DNA from: Fundicoccus culcitae
Lineage (GTDB): Bacteria; Bacillota; Bacilli; Lactobacillales; Aerococcaceae
Reading direction: 5' to 3'
Assembly (NCBI RefSeq): GCF_024661895.1
Contig: NZ_CP102453.1
Span: 1,798,001 to 1,862,000, forward strand
DNA: 64,000 bases
Part shown: positions 44,077 through 52,931 of the stretch, in pieces
Numbering within the stretch: position 1 is the stretch's first letter
Layout of the letters: every line of letters begins with the position of its first letter
Translations under genes and position numbers: made by a program
Notes under the pieces: model-generated
The model's database searches: none
Seen by the model: the letters and a program-made list of their open reading frames with translations, nothing else
What the model was told of the DNA's origin: nothing

Positions 44077-44733
44077 TTAATTTAATTCGACTATGTCACC
44101 CGTGACAATATAAACAATTCGCTCACATATATTCGTCACATAATCACCAATACGTTCTAAACTTTGGGCAACATTGATATAGCTAACCCCTTGTTCAACA
44201 ACTTCTGAATTATTAACCATACGTTGTTGTGATTCAATAAATACATCTCTTAATAATTCATCAACCAGTTCATCACGCTCAGCAATCTCACGGGCTGCTT
44301 CGGCATCTTTTTCAGCAAAGGCAGCAATTGTATCAGTAAGCATTGGTTGGATGATTTCACCCATCCGTTTAATTTTATTAGATAGCACTTCAACGTCTAC
44401 TGCTTCAGTTTCTCTTCTAATAACGGCTCGCGCAATGGATACCGCATGATCTGCTATACGTTCAATATCAAGACTTGCATGAATAATCGCAAAAATTAAA
44501 CGTAAATCTTCAGATACCGGTTGTTGTAAGACAATTAATCGATAGGCATCGCGTTCAATATCAACAGTTGACGCATTGATACGCAAATCATCACTAAATA
44601 ATTCATGTGCTAATTCCTTATCAAATTCCGTGTAAGCTTTAATTGCTTTATGGACTGATTCATTTGCGGCATTGCCTAATTCAGCTAATTTTGTATGTAA
44701 TGATTCGAGTTCTTGAGTATATTGTGTTCTCAC
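44077..44733 (-). CDS. phoU: Phosphate signalling protein PhoU
   Basis: 218 aa, two PhoU three-helix repeats, each with the acidic metal-binding pattern (DIERDAYRLIVLQQPVSEDL and the later ERIADHAVSIARA; ERIGDYVTNICERIV). Links Pst transport to the PhoR kinase. The start is GTG at 44733 with GGAGG 9 nt before. Last gene of pstC-pstA-pstB-phoU. Confidence 0.95.
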   Translation of the reverse strand: MRTQYTQELESLHTKLAELGNAANESVHKAIKAYTEFDKELAHELFSDDLRINASTVDIERDAYRLIVLQQPVSEDLRLIFAIIHASLDIERIADHAVSIARAVIRRETEAVDVEVLSNKIKRMGEIIQPMLTDTIAAFAEKDAEAAREIAERDELVDELLRDVFIESQQRMVNNSEVVEQGVSYINVAQSLERIGDYVTNICERIVYIVTGDIVELN

Positions 44734-44767
44734 AATTTTTTACCTCCCTGTATTTACAAGATGAATG

Positions 44768-45526
44768 TTAACCAAATCTACCTGAAATATAATCATTTGT
44801 TCTTTGATCGTTTGGATTACTAAAAATCTTTTCCGTATCATCAAATTCTATCACTTCACCCGTTAAAAAGAAAGCGGTTTTGTCTGAAATACGTGCTGCT
44901 TGTTGCATGTTATGCGTAACAATCACAACGGTATACTTTTGTTTTAATTCTTGGATTAAATCTTCGATTTTATTGGTTGAAATAGGGTCCAATGCAGATG
45001 TTGGCTCATCCATTAATAATACTTCTGGATTGTTCGCTATCGCACGTGCAATACAAATACGTTGTTGTTGACCACCAGAAATATCAGTCGCCTTTCTTTG
45101 CAGTTTATCCTTAACTTCATCCCAAATAGCTGCCCCGCGTAAACTTTCTTCAACAATGTGATCTAGTTCATGAGAATCTTTGATACCATGCGTCCTTGGA
45201 CCATATGCAATATTATCATAAATGCTCTTAGGAAATGGATTAGGATGTTGAAACACCATTCCAACTCTTTTTCTTAAAATATTAACATCATAATCTTTGC
45301 TATAAATATCATCCGAATCTAAAGTAATTGTCCCATCAACTTTGGTTCCAGGAACTAAATCTTGCATTCTATTTAAAGTTTTAATGAAGGTTGATTTTCC
45401 ACAACCTGAAGGTCCGATAAATGCTGTTACGATATTTTCTTCAATATCCATATTAATATTTTTTAATGCCTGAAAATCCCCATAATAAAAATCTAAATCC
45501 TTAATTTGCATTTTAATCTTAGACAT
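44768..45526 (-). CDS. pstB: Phosphate ABC transporter ATP-binding protein PstB
   Basis: 252 aa. Walker [10 protein letters not shown], signature [14 protein letters not shown], Walker [14 protein letters not shown]. The N-terminal [17 protein letters not shown] is typical of PstB. The ribosome site GGAGG overlaps the pstA stop 2 nt upstream. Only one pstB is present; many Lactobacillales carry two. Confidence 0.97.
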   Translation of the reverse strand: MSKIKMQIKDLDFYYGDFQALKNINMDIEENIVTAFIGPSGCGKSTFIKTLNRMQDLVPGTKVDGTITLDSDDIYSKDYDVNILRKRVGMVFQHPNPFPKSIYDNIAYGPRTHGIKDSHELDHIVEESLRGAAIWDEVKDKLQRKATDISGGQQQRICIARAIANNPEVLLMDEPTSALDPISTNKIEDLIQELKQKYTVVIVTHNMQQAARISDKTAFFLTGEVIEFDDTEKIFSNPNDQRTNDYISGRFG

Positions 45527-45528
45527 GT

Positions 45529-46347
45529 TTATTTTCCTCCCGAACCGAGTTTATTACTTATATAGGTTGATAGTGCATTAATTAATAATACTAAGATAAT
45601 TAACACCGTTGCCGTTGCATAAGCCTCATTAACATGAAACCCTTCATTGGACAAGACATACATGTGTACCGCTAATGTTCGACCTGAAGACATAAGACTC
45701 GTAATCATATTGCTGGATGAACCAAGAGTATATAGTAGAGCCGCTGATTCGCCGACAATTCTTCCGATAGCTAAAATAATTCCTGATAAAATCCCAGGCA
45801 TCGCAACAGGTAGGACGACTGTGAAAATAGTTCTTAATTTACCTGCCCCTAAAGCTAGACTCCCCATTCTCAATGAATTATCTACGCTATGTAGCGCTTC
45901 TTCAGTTGAAGAAATAATAATCGGTAAGATCATAATGGTAATCGTTAAAATACCCGCTAAGTGTGAATAACCCCAGCCTAAACGAATTACGAAAAACAAC
46001 ATTCCAAACAAACCATAAACAATCGAAGGAACGGCAGCTAAAGTGTCCGTTGCAAGTCGAATAAGCGAAAGAAACCAACTGGATTGGTCAGTATATTCCA
46101 CTAAATAGAAAGCCGTGAAAATACCAATTGGACCAGCAATTAAAAGTGAAATACCAACAATGATCAAGGTAGAAATAATAGACGGTGTCATCGATACATT
46201 ATCCGTTGTATAATGCCATGAAAAAATCTCAGGCGTTAAATAAGGCACACCATTCCAAAGGATAAACCCAATAATGAAAGCTAACATACCTATTGTAAAG
46301 AAGGCAGCGGCCCAAACGATGAAACGGGTTAAAGAAAAGTTTTTCAT
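45529..46347 (-). CDS. pstA: Phosphate ABC transporter permease PstA
   Basis: 272 aa, six membrane segments. The cytoplasmic loop [21 protein letters not shown] contacts PstB. The start ATG overlaps the pstC stop (TAATG). Forms the phosphate channel with PstC. Confidence 0.95.
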   Translation of the reverse strand: MKNFSLTRFIVWAAAFFTIGMLAFIIGFILWNGVPYLTPEIFSWHYTTDNVSMTPSIISTLIIVGISLLIAGPIGIFTAFYLVEYTDQSSWFLSLIRLATDTLAAVPSIVYGLFGMLFFVIRLGWGYSHLAGILTITIMILPIIISSTEEALHSVDNSLRMGSLALGAGKLRTIFTVVLPVAMPGILSGIILAIGRIVGESAALLYTLGSSSNMITSLMSSGRTLAVHMYVLSNEGFHVNEAYATATVLIILVLLINALSTYISNKLGSGGK

Positions 46348-47210
46348 TAGCTATCCTTACCTTTCGACTTAATCACCATGAAGATGGTATTGATAATAAG
46401 AATGAAAACAAAAAGAACGACTGCTGTTGCGATTAATGATTCACGGTGTCGACCAGAAGCATAGGCCATTTCTAATACGATATTCGTTGTTAAAGTACGC
46501 ACGCCACTGTTGAGTCCCGTTGGTAGCGCTGGTTGATTTCCTGTAACTAGAATAACGGCCATTGTTTCACCAATTGCGCGTCCAATTCCTAAAATAACTG
46601 AAGATAAAATGCCGGATTTCGCTGCTGGAACAACAACGTTCATGACAGATCGTTCATGAGTCGCACCTAATCCCATACTAGCTTGGTAATAAGAAGCCGG
46701 CACCGCACGTATAGAAGCTTCTGACATACCGATAATTGTCGGAAGAATCATAATTCCCAATAATAAGGAAGCTGTTACCATATTCATCCCTGAACCACCC
46801 ATTATATTTCTAAAGAAAGGAACAAATATTTGTAAAGCGAAGAAACCGTAAACGATAGAAGGGATAGCCGCCATTAAATTGATGGCCGGCTTCAGCCAAC
46901 GATAAAGGGGTTTCGGACAAAAATATGCCATAAAAACCGCTGTTAAAATACCAATGGGTACACCAATTAAGATGGCTCCAAAAGTAACAATGACTGATCC
47001 AACAATCATTGGGAAAATACCAAATTGAGCATTGGTAGCACGTGGACGCCAAACTTGACCTAAAAGGAAATTGCCTAATCCTTCTTCAATGATAAAAGGG
47101 ACGCCCCCTTCAAAAATGAAGTAGAATATCAAAATAATAGCAATGATCGATATCATAGCGCAAAACATAAAGACATACTTCATAATTGTTTCTGTCGAAT
47201 TCCGTTGCAT
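46347..47210 (-). CDS. pstC: Phosphate ABC transporter permease PstC
   Basis: 287 aa, six membrane segments. The loop ASMGLGATHERSVMNVVVPAA is the EAA-type motif. The start is ATG at 47210 with TTAGGAG 7-8 nt before; the frame stays open to 47243 but without a ribosome site. First gene of pstCAB-phoU, driven by the Pho box at 47410-47437 behind a leader of about 180 nt. Confidence 0.94.
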   Translation of the reverse strand: MQRNSTETIMKYVFMFCAMISIIAIILIFYFIFEGGVPFIIEEGLGNFLLGQVWRPRATNAQFGIFPMIVGSVIVTFGAILIGVPIGILTAVFMAYFCPKPLYRWLKPAINLMAAIPSIVYGFFALQIFVPFFRNIMGGSGMNMVTASLLLGIMILPTIIGMSEASIRAVPASYYQASMGLGATHERSVMNVVVPAAKSGILSSVILGIGRAIGETMAVILVTGNQPALPTGLNSGVRTLTTNIVLEMAYASGRHRESLIATAVVLFVFILIINTIFMVIKSKGKDS

Positions 47211-47409
47211 AATACTTCTCCTAACTAAATTAATTATAGTCATCTTTCAGTTAACATTGAGTCAATTTCATTCTACCTATACTTTGTAAATTTTATACCA
47301 CGTTTTATGTAAAGATTTAAGAAATACATTTATTTATAAATGCTATTTGCACGCGCTTTCTGGATTGAAATCCTTCCCTTTGTTAAAATACGGTTAAATT
47401 AAGGCGGAA

Positions 47410-47437
47410 TGTAAATTTAGTGTAAAGTTTATGTAAA
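47410..47437 (-). promoter_or_regulatory. Pho box of the pstCAB-phoU operon
   Basis: Three perfect TGTAAA hexamers at 47410, 47421 and 47432, exactly 11 bp apart, starting just past the phoR stop. A TAATTT -10 candidate follows on the minus strand. Another TGTAAA pair lies at about 47285-47315 in the leader, not in 11-bp phase. Confidence 0.87.
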
Positions 47438-47445
47438 TTTGACGT

Positions 47446-49164
47446 TTAATAAGGTAAAAATACTTTAAAAGTTGAACCAACTCCGACTTGGCTTTCAACC
47501 TCTATTTTTCCATTCAATACCTTGACTAAATTCCTTACAATCGACAAGCCCAATCCTGTACCACCTGAATTTCGGCTACGCCCTTTATCCACACGATAAA
47601 ACCGTTCAAAGATGCGTTCCTGATCATTTTCTGGAATTCCAATGCCATTATCCGTCACAGAAAATTGAACCCCTTTACGTTTACGACGGATTTTTATAAT
47701 AATATCACTATTTTCTTCAGAATAATTAATGGCATTATCAATTAAATTTGTGAAAATCTGTTCAATACGATGCTGATCAGCTTTATACATCACTGCTTCA
47801 TCCGCATCAATTGTTAAGCCGATTTTTTTGGCTTTTGCTTTAGCTAAGAAGAATTCAACACTGGCTTCGGCTGCATCCACTATATTAAATTCATTAACGG
47901 TCACAGGTATGGTTTGTTTTTCTACTCTAGATAACTCTAAAATATCATGGATAATTATTTCCAAACGATTACTTTCATTGGCAATAATTTCAACAAATTG
48001 GCGTGCTACTTTTGGGGTATCAATGGCACCAGCTAATAGCGTTTCAGCAAATCCCTTGATAGCCGTTACTGGTGTCCTTAATTCATGCGATGCATTCGCC
48101 ACAAATTCTGTTCTAACGGTCTCTAAACGCCGTATTTCCGAAATATCATAAAGCAAAACCAAAATTGAATCATCATTTACGCCACTTCCTACCGAAAAAG
48201 GAACGATGTTTACATCGATATACTTCGAATTAGGCACAAACATTTCAATTTCATCTCGCAAAGATTCTCTATCTTGCATCACATGACGGATCATATTCGC
48301 CAACAAGTAACTTTTAATGTATGTTTCATAGGAACGACCTAACGCACTATCGTCTATTTTCAATAAAGATGCTGCTGCAGGATTAAATAATTCTATTTTA
48401 CCTAATTCATCAATTACTAAGACCCCTAAATTAATATGATCTAGCATTAATGATAATTTTTGTTCACTAGCACTTAAAAAATTATGTTCTTTTTCTAAAT
48501 GCTTCGATAAGGTTTCTACTTGCATACCTAAATTATCTATCGTCGAATAATTATCTTCTTCATAGGTAAACGTATAATCATTTTGCTTAATCCTGTTTAA
48601 TCCATCACTTATATTTGCGATAGCCCGATCAGTCATTTGATAAAACTGTTTGTAAAAAGCAAAGACCAAACAGACTAAACTAACAACAAATAAAGCCATA
48701 CCTATCCAAAACATTTGCCAATAACTTTTAAAATAATCGCTCGGATAGCGTAGCAATAACCATTGTTCTCCTTCAATCGGTGCAGCAACCCAAAGATAAC
48801 CTTCCTTTACCCAACTAAAAGGATCGTTATTTGATTTTTGCTCCAAAATGGGTTCAAAAACACTTGGATTTAGACTTCCAATGGAAAAAGTACTCCACTC
48901 TAAATCAGGTAGACGGCTGGTTGATACTGTCGAAACATCATAAGAAGCCCCTTCAACCGAAGAAGCCCAAAAATGGGTAATATCTTCTTCAGTCAAAGCG
49001 GCTTGCGAATAATTAATAACCTTCACAGCTTCTGCTTCAGCTTGATTTTGTATCAAATAACGTACACTAAAATAGTACAAACTAGAAAATAATAAAACAA
49101 AAATAAATAACACACTTAATACAAACGATTGATTCTCAAACATGCGTTGTTTAATTTTTTTCAT
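47446..49164 (-). CDS. phoR: Phosphate-sensing histidine kinase PhoR
   Basis: 572 aa. Two membrane segments (about 14-36 and 160-182) enclose an external domain; then a HAMP-like stretch, a PAS domain (LSLMLDHINLGVLVIDELG) and the kinase core with His in VANASHELRTPVTAIKGF, NLIDNAINYSEE, DNGIGIPE and GTGLGLSI. This is the PhoR/WalK architecture. The start is ATG at 49164, overlapping phoP by 14 nt; longer open sequence lies inside phoP. The adjoining pst genes support PhoR. Confidence 0.92.
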   Translation of the reverse strand: MKKIKQRMFENQSFVLSVLFIFVLLFSSLYYFSVRYLIQNQAEAEAVKVINYSQAALTEEDITHFWASSVEGASYDVSTVSTSRLPDLEWSTFSIGSLNPSVFEPILEQKSNNDPFSWVKEGYLWVAAPIEGEQWLLLRYPSDYFKSYWQMFWIGMALFVVSLVCLVFAFYKQFYQMTDRAIANISDGLNRIKQNDYTFTYEEDNYSTIDNLGMQVETLSKHLEKEHNFLSASEQKLSLMLDHINLGVLVIDELGKIELFNPAAASLLKIDDSALGRSYETYIKSYLLANMIRHVMQDRESLRDEIEMFVPNSKYIDVNIVPFSVGSGVNDDSILVLLYDISEIRRLETVRTEFVANASHELRTPVTAIKGFAETLLAGAIDTPKVARQFVEIIANESNRLEIIIHDILELSRVEKQTIPVTVNEFNIVDAAEASVEFFLAKAKAKKIGLTIDADEAVMYKADQHRIEQIFTNLIDNAINYSEENSDIIIKIRRKRKGVQFSVTDNGIGIPENDQERIFERFYRVDKGRSRNSGGTGLGLSIVRNLVKVLNGKIEVESQVGVGSTFKVFLPY

Positions 49165-49948
49165 ATTCCTCTGGCACCTCAAATTTATAGCCAAAACCTC
49201 TGACCGTTCGAATATACTGTGGATTTTTAGTGTTTTTTTCAATTTTTTCTCTTAAATGGCTAATATGTACATCAACAATACGGGTTTCACCGGCATAATC
49301 GAAATTCCAAATATTATTTAATAGTTGCTCACGACTTAAAATGCGACCTTTCCGCAGCGCCATATAAACTAATAATTCATACTCTTTGGGTGTAATCTCT
49401 ATCGGAACCCCATCAACTAGAACCTCGTAACGATCGACATATATTTCCAATGCACCAAGTTTCATGACTTGGTTATCTTCTTGATCAATCGCTTCTAATT
49501 TGGTATTCGCTTCTAATAAGTCGGTAGTCGTTTCTTCCTCTGATTCCGATTCAGATAGGCCAATAACATTTTCAGTGTCACTCGTTTCCATCCGTCTAAA
49601 TATCGCTTTAATCCGTGCTACGACTTCCCTTGGACTAAAAGGTTTTGTAAGATAATCATCTGCACCTAATTCAAGGCCAATAATCTTATCATACTCGTCA
49701 TCTTTAGCCGTTAACATTAATATAGGCGTTGTGATATTATCTTGCCTCACACGCCGACAAACATCCATACCATCCATTTTTGGTAACATTATATCTAAAA
49801 TGATAAAATCATACGGATTATCTTTAATCATTTTATAGGCTTGCTTACCATCTGTTGCTGTTTCAACCGAATAACCTGCTTGATCTAAGTTATACTCTAA
49901 TAATGTTAAAATTGAAGGTTCATCATCAACTACTAAAATACGTTTCAT
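49151..49948 (-). CDS. phoP: Phosphate response regulator PhoP
   Basis: 265 aa OmpR-family regulator. Receiver: VVDDEPSI, Asp in DFIILDIMLPKMDG, MLTAKDDE, DDYLTKPFSPREV. DNA-binding winged helix: EITPKEYELLVYM, LSREQLL, VDVHISHLREKI, RTVRGFGYKF. About 25 residues longer than Bacillus PhoP, owing to a Ser/Glu/Thr-rich interdomain linker (about 125-160). Upstream of phoR, and directly upstream of pst genes bearing Pho boxes. No Pho box is seen before phoP itself. Confidence 0.92.
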   Translation of the reverse strand: MKRILVVDDEPSILTLLEYNLDQAGYSVETATDGKQAYKMIKDNPYDFIILDIMLPKMDGMDVCRRVRQDNITTPILMLTAKDDEYDKIIGLELGADDYLTKPFSPREVVARIKAIFRRMETSDTENVIGLSESESEEETTTDLLEANTKLEAIDQEDNQVMKLGALEIYVDRYEVLVDGVPIEITPKEYELLVYMALRKGRILSREQLLNNIWNFDYAGETRIVDVHISHLREKIEKNTKNPQYIRTVRGFGYKFEVPEEYEKN

Positions 49949-49982
49949 ATATTAGCCTCCACTCTTCTTCAAACCAAAGTCT

Positions 49983-50020
49983 CACTATATCTTATCATTT
50001 TCATATGAAAAGATATAGTG
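49983..50020. repeat. Inverted repeat between ftsX and phoP
   Basis: CACTATATCTT (49983-49993) is perfectly complementary to AAGATATAGTG (50010-50020). No T-run follows, so its role (operator, attenuator or weak terminator) is open. Confidence 0.6.
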
Positions 50021-50060
50021 GTGCAGCCACTCCATGCAAAACCTTCTCTGTGATAGTTAG

Positions 50061-50951
50061 TTAAATTTTTAAAAATTGTTTCATTGAACGACGTGCACCA
50101 ATCACACCTAAAAGGATGCCAATCACAAGCAGTCCAACACTTACGTAAGCCATCATTGGCCACACAGGGACTAGGTTTAGATTAACAATGCCTAATAATT
50201 CGCCTGGTGCGCGCAGGATAAAAGTGTACAGTCCATATAAGAATAAAGAAGCAAATAGGGCTCCAAATAATCCGATTAATGCTCCTTCAATCGCAAAAGG
50301 TGCGCGAATAAAACTATTTTTAGCACCTACTAATCGCATAATTTCAATTTCAGTTTGCCTTGCTGAAATAGTGGCCTTAATCGTATTCGATACTAATAAT
50401 ACCGCTATAACAATCAAAACAGCTGCTACTATGGCTAAAATATAACGACTCGTTTCAAGGATATTAACAATATTTTCCGTGTTAAAGCCACCATATTCAA
50501 CATTATCAACTGAATCAAACTGGTTGATGGCTTGTGCCACACTAGCTAATTGATCAGGGTCTTCAATATTAACGACAAAAATATTATATAAAGGATTGGC
50601 ATCCCCTTCAAACAACTCAAATTCGCTACCATAGTTTTCTATCAGACTGGCTAATTCTTCATCTTTTGTACGATAAGTGACACTTGTTACTTCGGGTATA
50701 GCTTCGATATTTTTTCGTAAAATATCTTCATCATCACTTTCCGCTAATAAATCAATATGTACACGAATCTGCAAACCTTGTTCTATATTTGTAGCTAATT
50801 GGTTCATATTGATTAATAAAACAGCCAATCCACCTACCATAATCAAGGTTAGCGTCATCGTTATTATGGAGGTGGTTGTCATCCATCCATTTCTAAAGAG
50901 GTTTCGAAAACCATCACGAATATGACGGAAAAAACTTCTAATCGCGCTCAT
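50061..50951 (-). CDS. ftsX: Cell-division ABC transporter-like protein FtsX
   Basis: 296 aa, four membrane segments, a large external loop after the first (about 45-175) and MacB/FtsX-type permease region at the end. With FtsE it activates cell-wall hydrolases of the CwlO/PcsB type, a candidate partner being the protein at 12147-13697. The start is ATG at 50951, overlapping ftsE by 14 nt, with AAGGGGG 6 nt before. Confidence 0.94.
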   Translation of the reverse strand: MSAIRSFFRHIRDGFRNLFRNGWMTTTSIITMTLTLIMVGGLAVLLINMNQLATNIEQGLQIRVHIDLLAESDDEDILRKNIEAIPEVTSVTYRTKDEELASLIENYGSEFELFEGDANPLYNIFVVNIEDPDQLASVAQAINQFDSVDNVEYGGFNTENIVNILETSRYILAIVAAVLIVIAVLLVSNTIKATISARQTEIEIMRLVGAKNSFIRAPFAIEGALIGLFGALFASLFLYGLYTFILRAPGELLGIVNLNLVPVWPMMAYVSVGLLVIGILLGVIGARRSMKQFLKI

Positions 50952-51624
50952 TGTACGCCCCCTTATAGTCATCACGGATAATTTTGCCATCGTTTATACG
51001 AACGACACGATGTTTATATCGATTCACTAAGGTATCATTATGTGTCCCCATAATAATCGTGGTACCCGTCAAATTAATATCTTCTAAAACACGAAAAATA
51101 TCATTAGCCGTTTCCGGGTCTAAATTCCCCGTCGGTTCATCGGCAATGAGTATGCTTGGTCGATTAGCCATAGCACGTGCAATCGCTACCCGTTGCATTT
51201 CACCACCGGATAACTCAGAGGGATATTGATGGATTTTATGTCTTAAATCAACTAGGGCTAGAACATCATTGACACGTTTTTTAATATCTTTTTTACTCTT
51301 ACCCGTTACCTCTAAAGCATAGGCAACATTTTCATAAACATTTAATTTGGGTAATAGTTTGAAGTCTTGGAACACAACTCCGACATAACGTCTAAGATAA
51401 GGAACATCTTTTTCTTTCATATCTTGCAAAATATACTTTCCAACCGTTATTTTTCCAGAATTGGCTTTTTCTTCACGATAAATCAACTTCATTAAAGTCG
51501 ATTTCCCCGAACCACTTGGCCCTACTAAATAAACAAACTCACCTTGTTCAATACGTAAACTAACATTATCTACGGCTTTGATTCCATTAGAATACTGTTT
51601 GACTACATTTGTAAATTGAATCAT
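50938..51624 (-). CDS. ftsE: Cell-division ATP-binding protein FtsE
   Basis: 228 aa, the usual FtsE length. Walker A GPSGSGKSTLM, signature LSGGEMQRVAIARAM, Walker B ILIADEPTGNLDPE. Start ATG 51624 (MIQFTNVVKQY), AGGAG 11 nt before; an ATG eight codons earlier lacks a site. Gene order prfB-ftsE-ftsX is standard. Confidence 0.95.
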   Translation of the reverse strand: MIQFTNVVKQYSNGIKAVDNVSLRIEQGEFVYLVGPSGSGKSTLMKLIYREEKANSGKITVGKYILQDMKEKDVPYLRRYVGVVFQDFKLLPKLNVYENVAYALEVTGKSKKDIKKRVNDVLALVDLRHKIHQYPSELSGGEMQRVAIARAMANRPSILIADEPTGNLDPETANDIFRVLEDINLTGTTIIMGTHNDTLVNRYKHRVVRINDGKIIRDDYKGAYNERD

Positions 51625-51720
51625 GTTAATGCTTTCTCCTATATTCATGTATAATTATATCTAATCATACGTTATTTTTACGCCAGACGCTATTCTAAAG
51701 AGATGACATTCTAATTACGA

Positions 51721-52834
51721 TTATTCATCGTTTGATTGAATAGACCATTTTAAATAAGCATCAATAAAACCATTCAAATCTCCATCCATCACAGCCTGTA
51801 CTTGACCCACTTCATACTGTGTTCGATGATCTTTTACCATAGAATACGGGTGGAAAACATATGACCTAATCTGTGAACCCCAAGCAATCTCCTTTTGATC
51901 CCCTTTTACTTCGGCTAATTCAGTCGCTTTTTTCTCTTCCTCTAATTGATACAGTTTAGCTTTTAACATTTTCATTGCTTGTTCTCTATTTTGTAACTGC
52001 GATCGTTGCGACTGACTTTGGGTCACGATTCCTGTTGGAATATGGGTAATCCTTACAGCGGAAGACGTTTTATTAATATGTTGTCCCCCTGCACCACTCG
52101 CTCGAAAAGTATCAATCCGTAAATCATCTGGATTTACATCAACCTCAACGGTATCATCTAGAACGGGTGTAACTTCTACAGACGCAAAAGACGTATGACG
52201 TCTACTATTTGAATCAAAGGGCGAAATTCTTACTAAGCGATGAATGCCTTTTTCTGATTTTAAATAACCATAAGCGTATTGACCACTAATGGATAAGGTC
52301 GCACTTTTAATGCCCGCTTCTTCACCTTCATTATAGTCAATTATTTCGACTGTAAAACCTTGCTGTTCAGCCCATCTTTGGTACATACGCAACAACATAC
52401 TACCCCAATCTTGCGATTCTGTTCCACCAGCACCCGGATGAATTTCTAAAATGGCATCATTGGCATCGTGTGGCCCTGACAACAAAAGTTTGGTCTCATA
52501 ATTCGATAATTGATCGCTCAAGCGTTGAATGTTTTCTTCGAGTTCACTTAATATATCCTCATCTTTAGACTCATTATATAATTCTATGCCCAAGTTAATT
52601 TCATCGACTCTTTCCGTCATTGTTTCAAATTCTTGGTAGGTAGCTTTGGCTTGATTCAAATCTTTCATCACTTTTTGAGCCGCTTCATTATCGTCCCAAA
52701 ATCCGCTTTGAGCCATCTGATATTCATAATTTGCAATATCCGCTTCTATCGCATCTAAGTCAAAGAGCCCTCCGATAACTGTCAACTTGCTCACTTGCTT
52801 CTTCAATAAACTGTTTCATTTCATAAAATTCCAT
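51721..52834 (-). CDS. prfB: Peptide chain release factor 2, with programmed +1 frameshift
   Basis: 370 aa after frameshifting. Translation starts at ATG 52834 (AAGGAG 9 nt before), reads 24 codons ending RRAL, meets TGA (52762-52760), shifts +1 at CTT-T-GAC and continues as [14 protein letters not shown]. Coding segments on the minus strand are 52834-52763 and 52761-51721. The catalytic [15 protein letters not shown] motif (GGQ) and the stop-codon-reading loop near [13 protein letters not shown] are present. RF2 recognises UGA and UAA and autoregulates through this shift. Confidence 0.96.
52759..52774 (-). promoter_or_regulatory. RF2 programmed frameshift site
   Basis: Coding strand CGGAGGGCTCTTTGAC: an internal Shine-Dalgarno-like GGAGGG just upstream of the slippery CTT-TGA-C, as in known prfB genes. 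Confidence 0.93.
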
Positions 52835-52881
52835 AATAAATATCTCCTTATTTTATCTTTTAAAGCCCTTAGATTAACGGT

Positions 52882-52917
52882 AAAAAAACTGTTCACAAAT
52901 CAAATGATTGGAACAGT
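52882..52917 (-). terminator. Terminator of secA
   Basis: ACTGTTC (52888-52894) pairs with GAACAGT (52911-52917), with a run of seven T on the minus strand. It lies between the secA stop and the prfB start. Confidence 0.8.
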
Positions 52918-52931
52918 TCTATTACAGTTTC

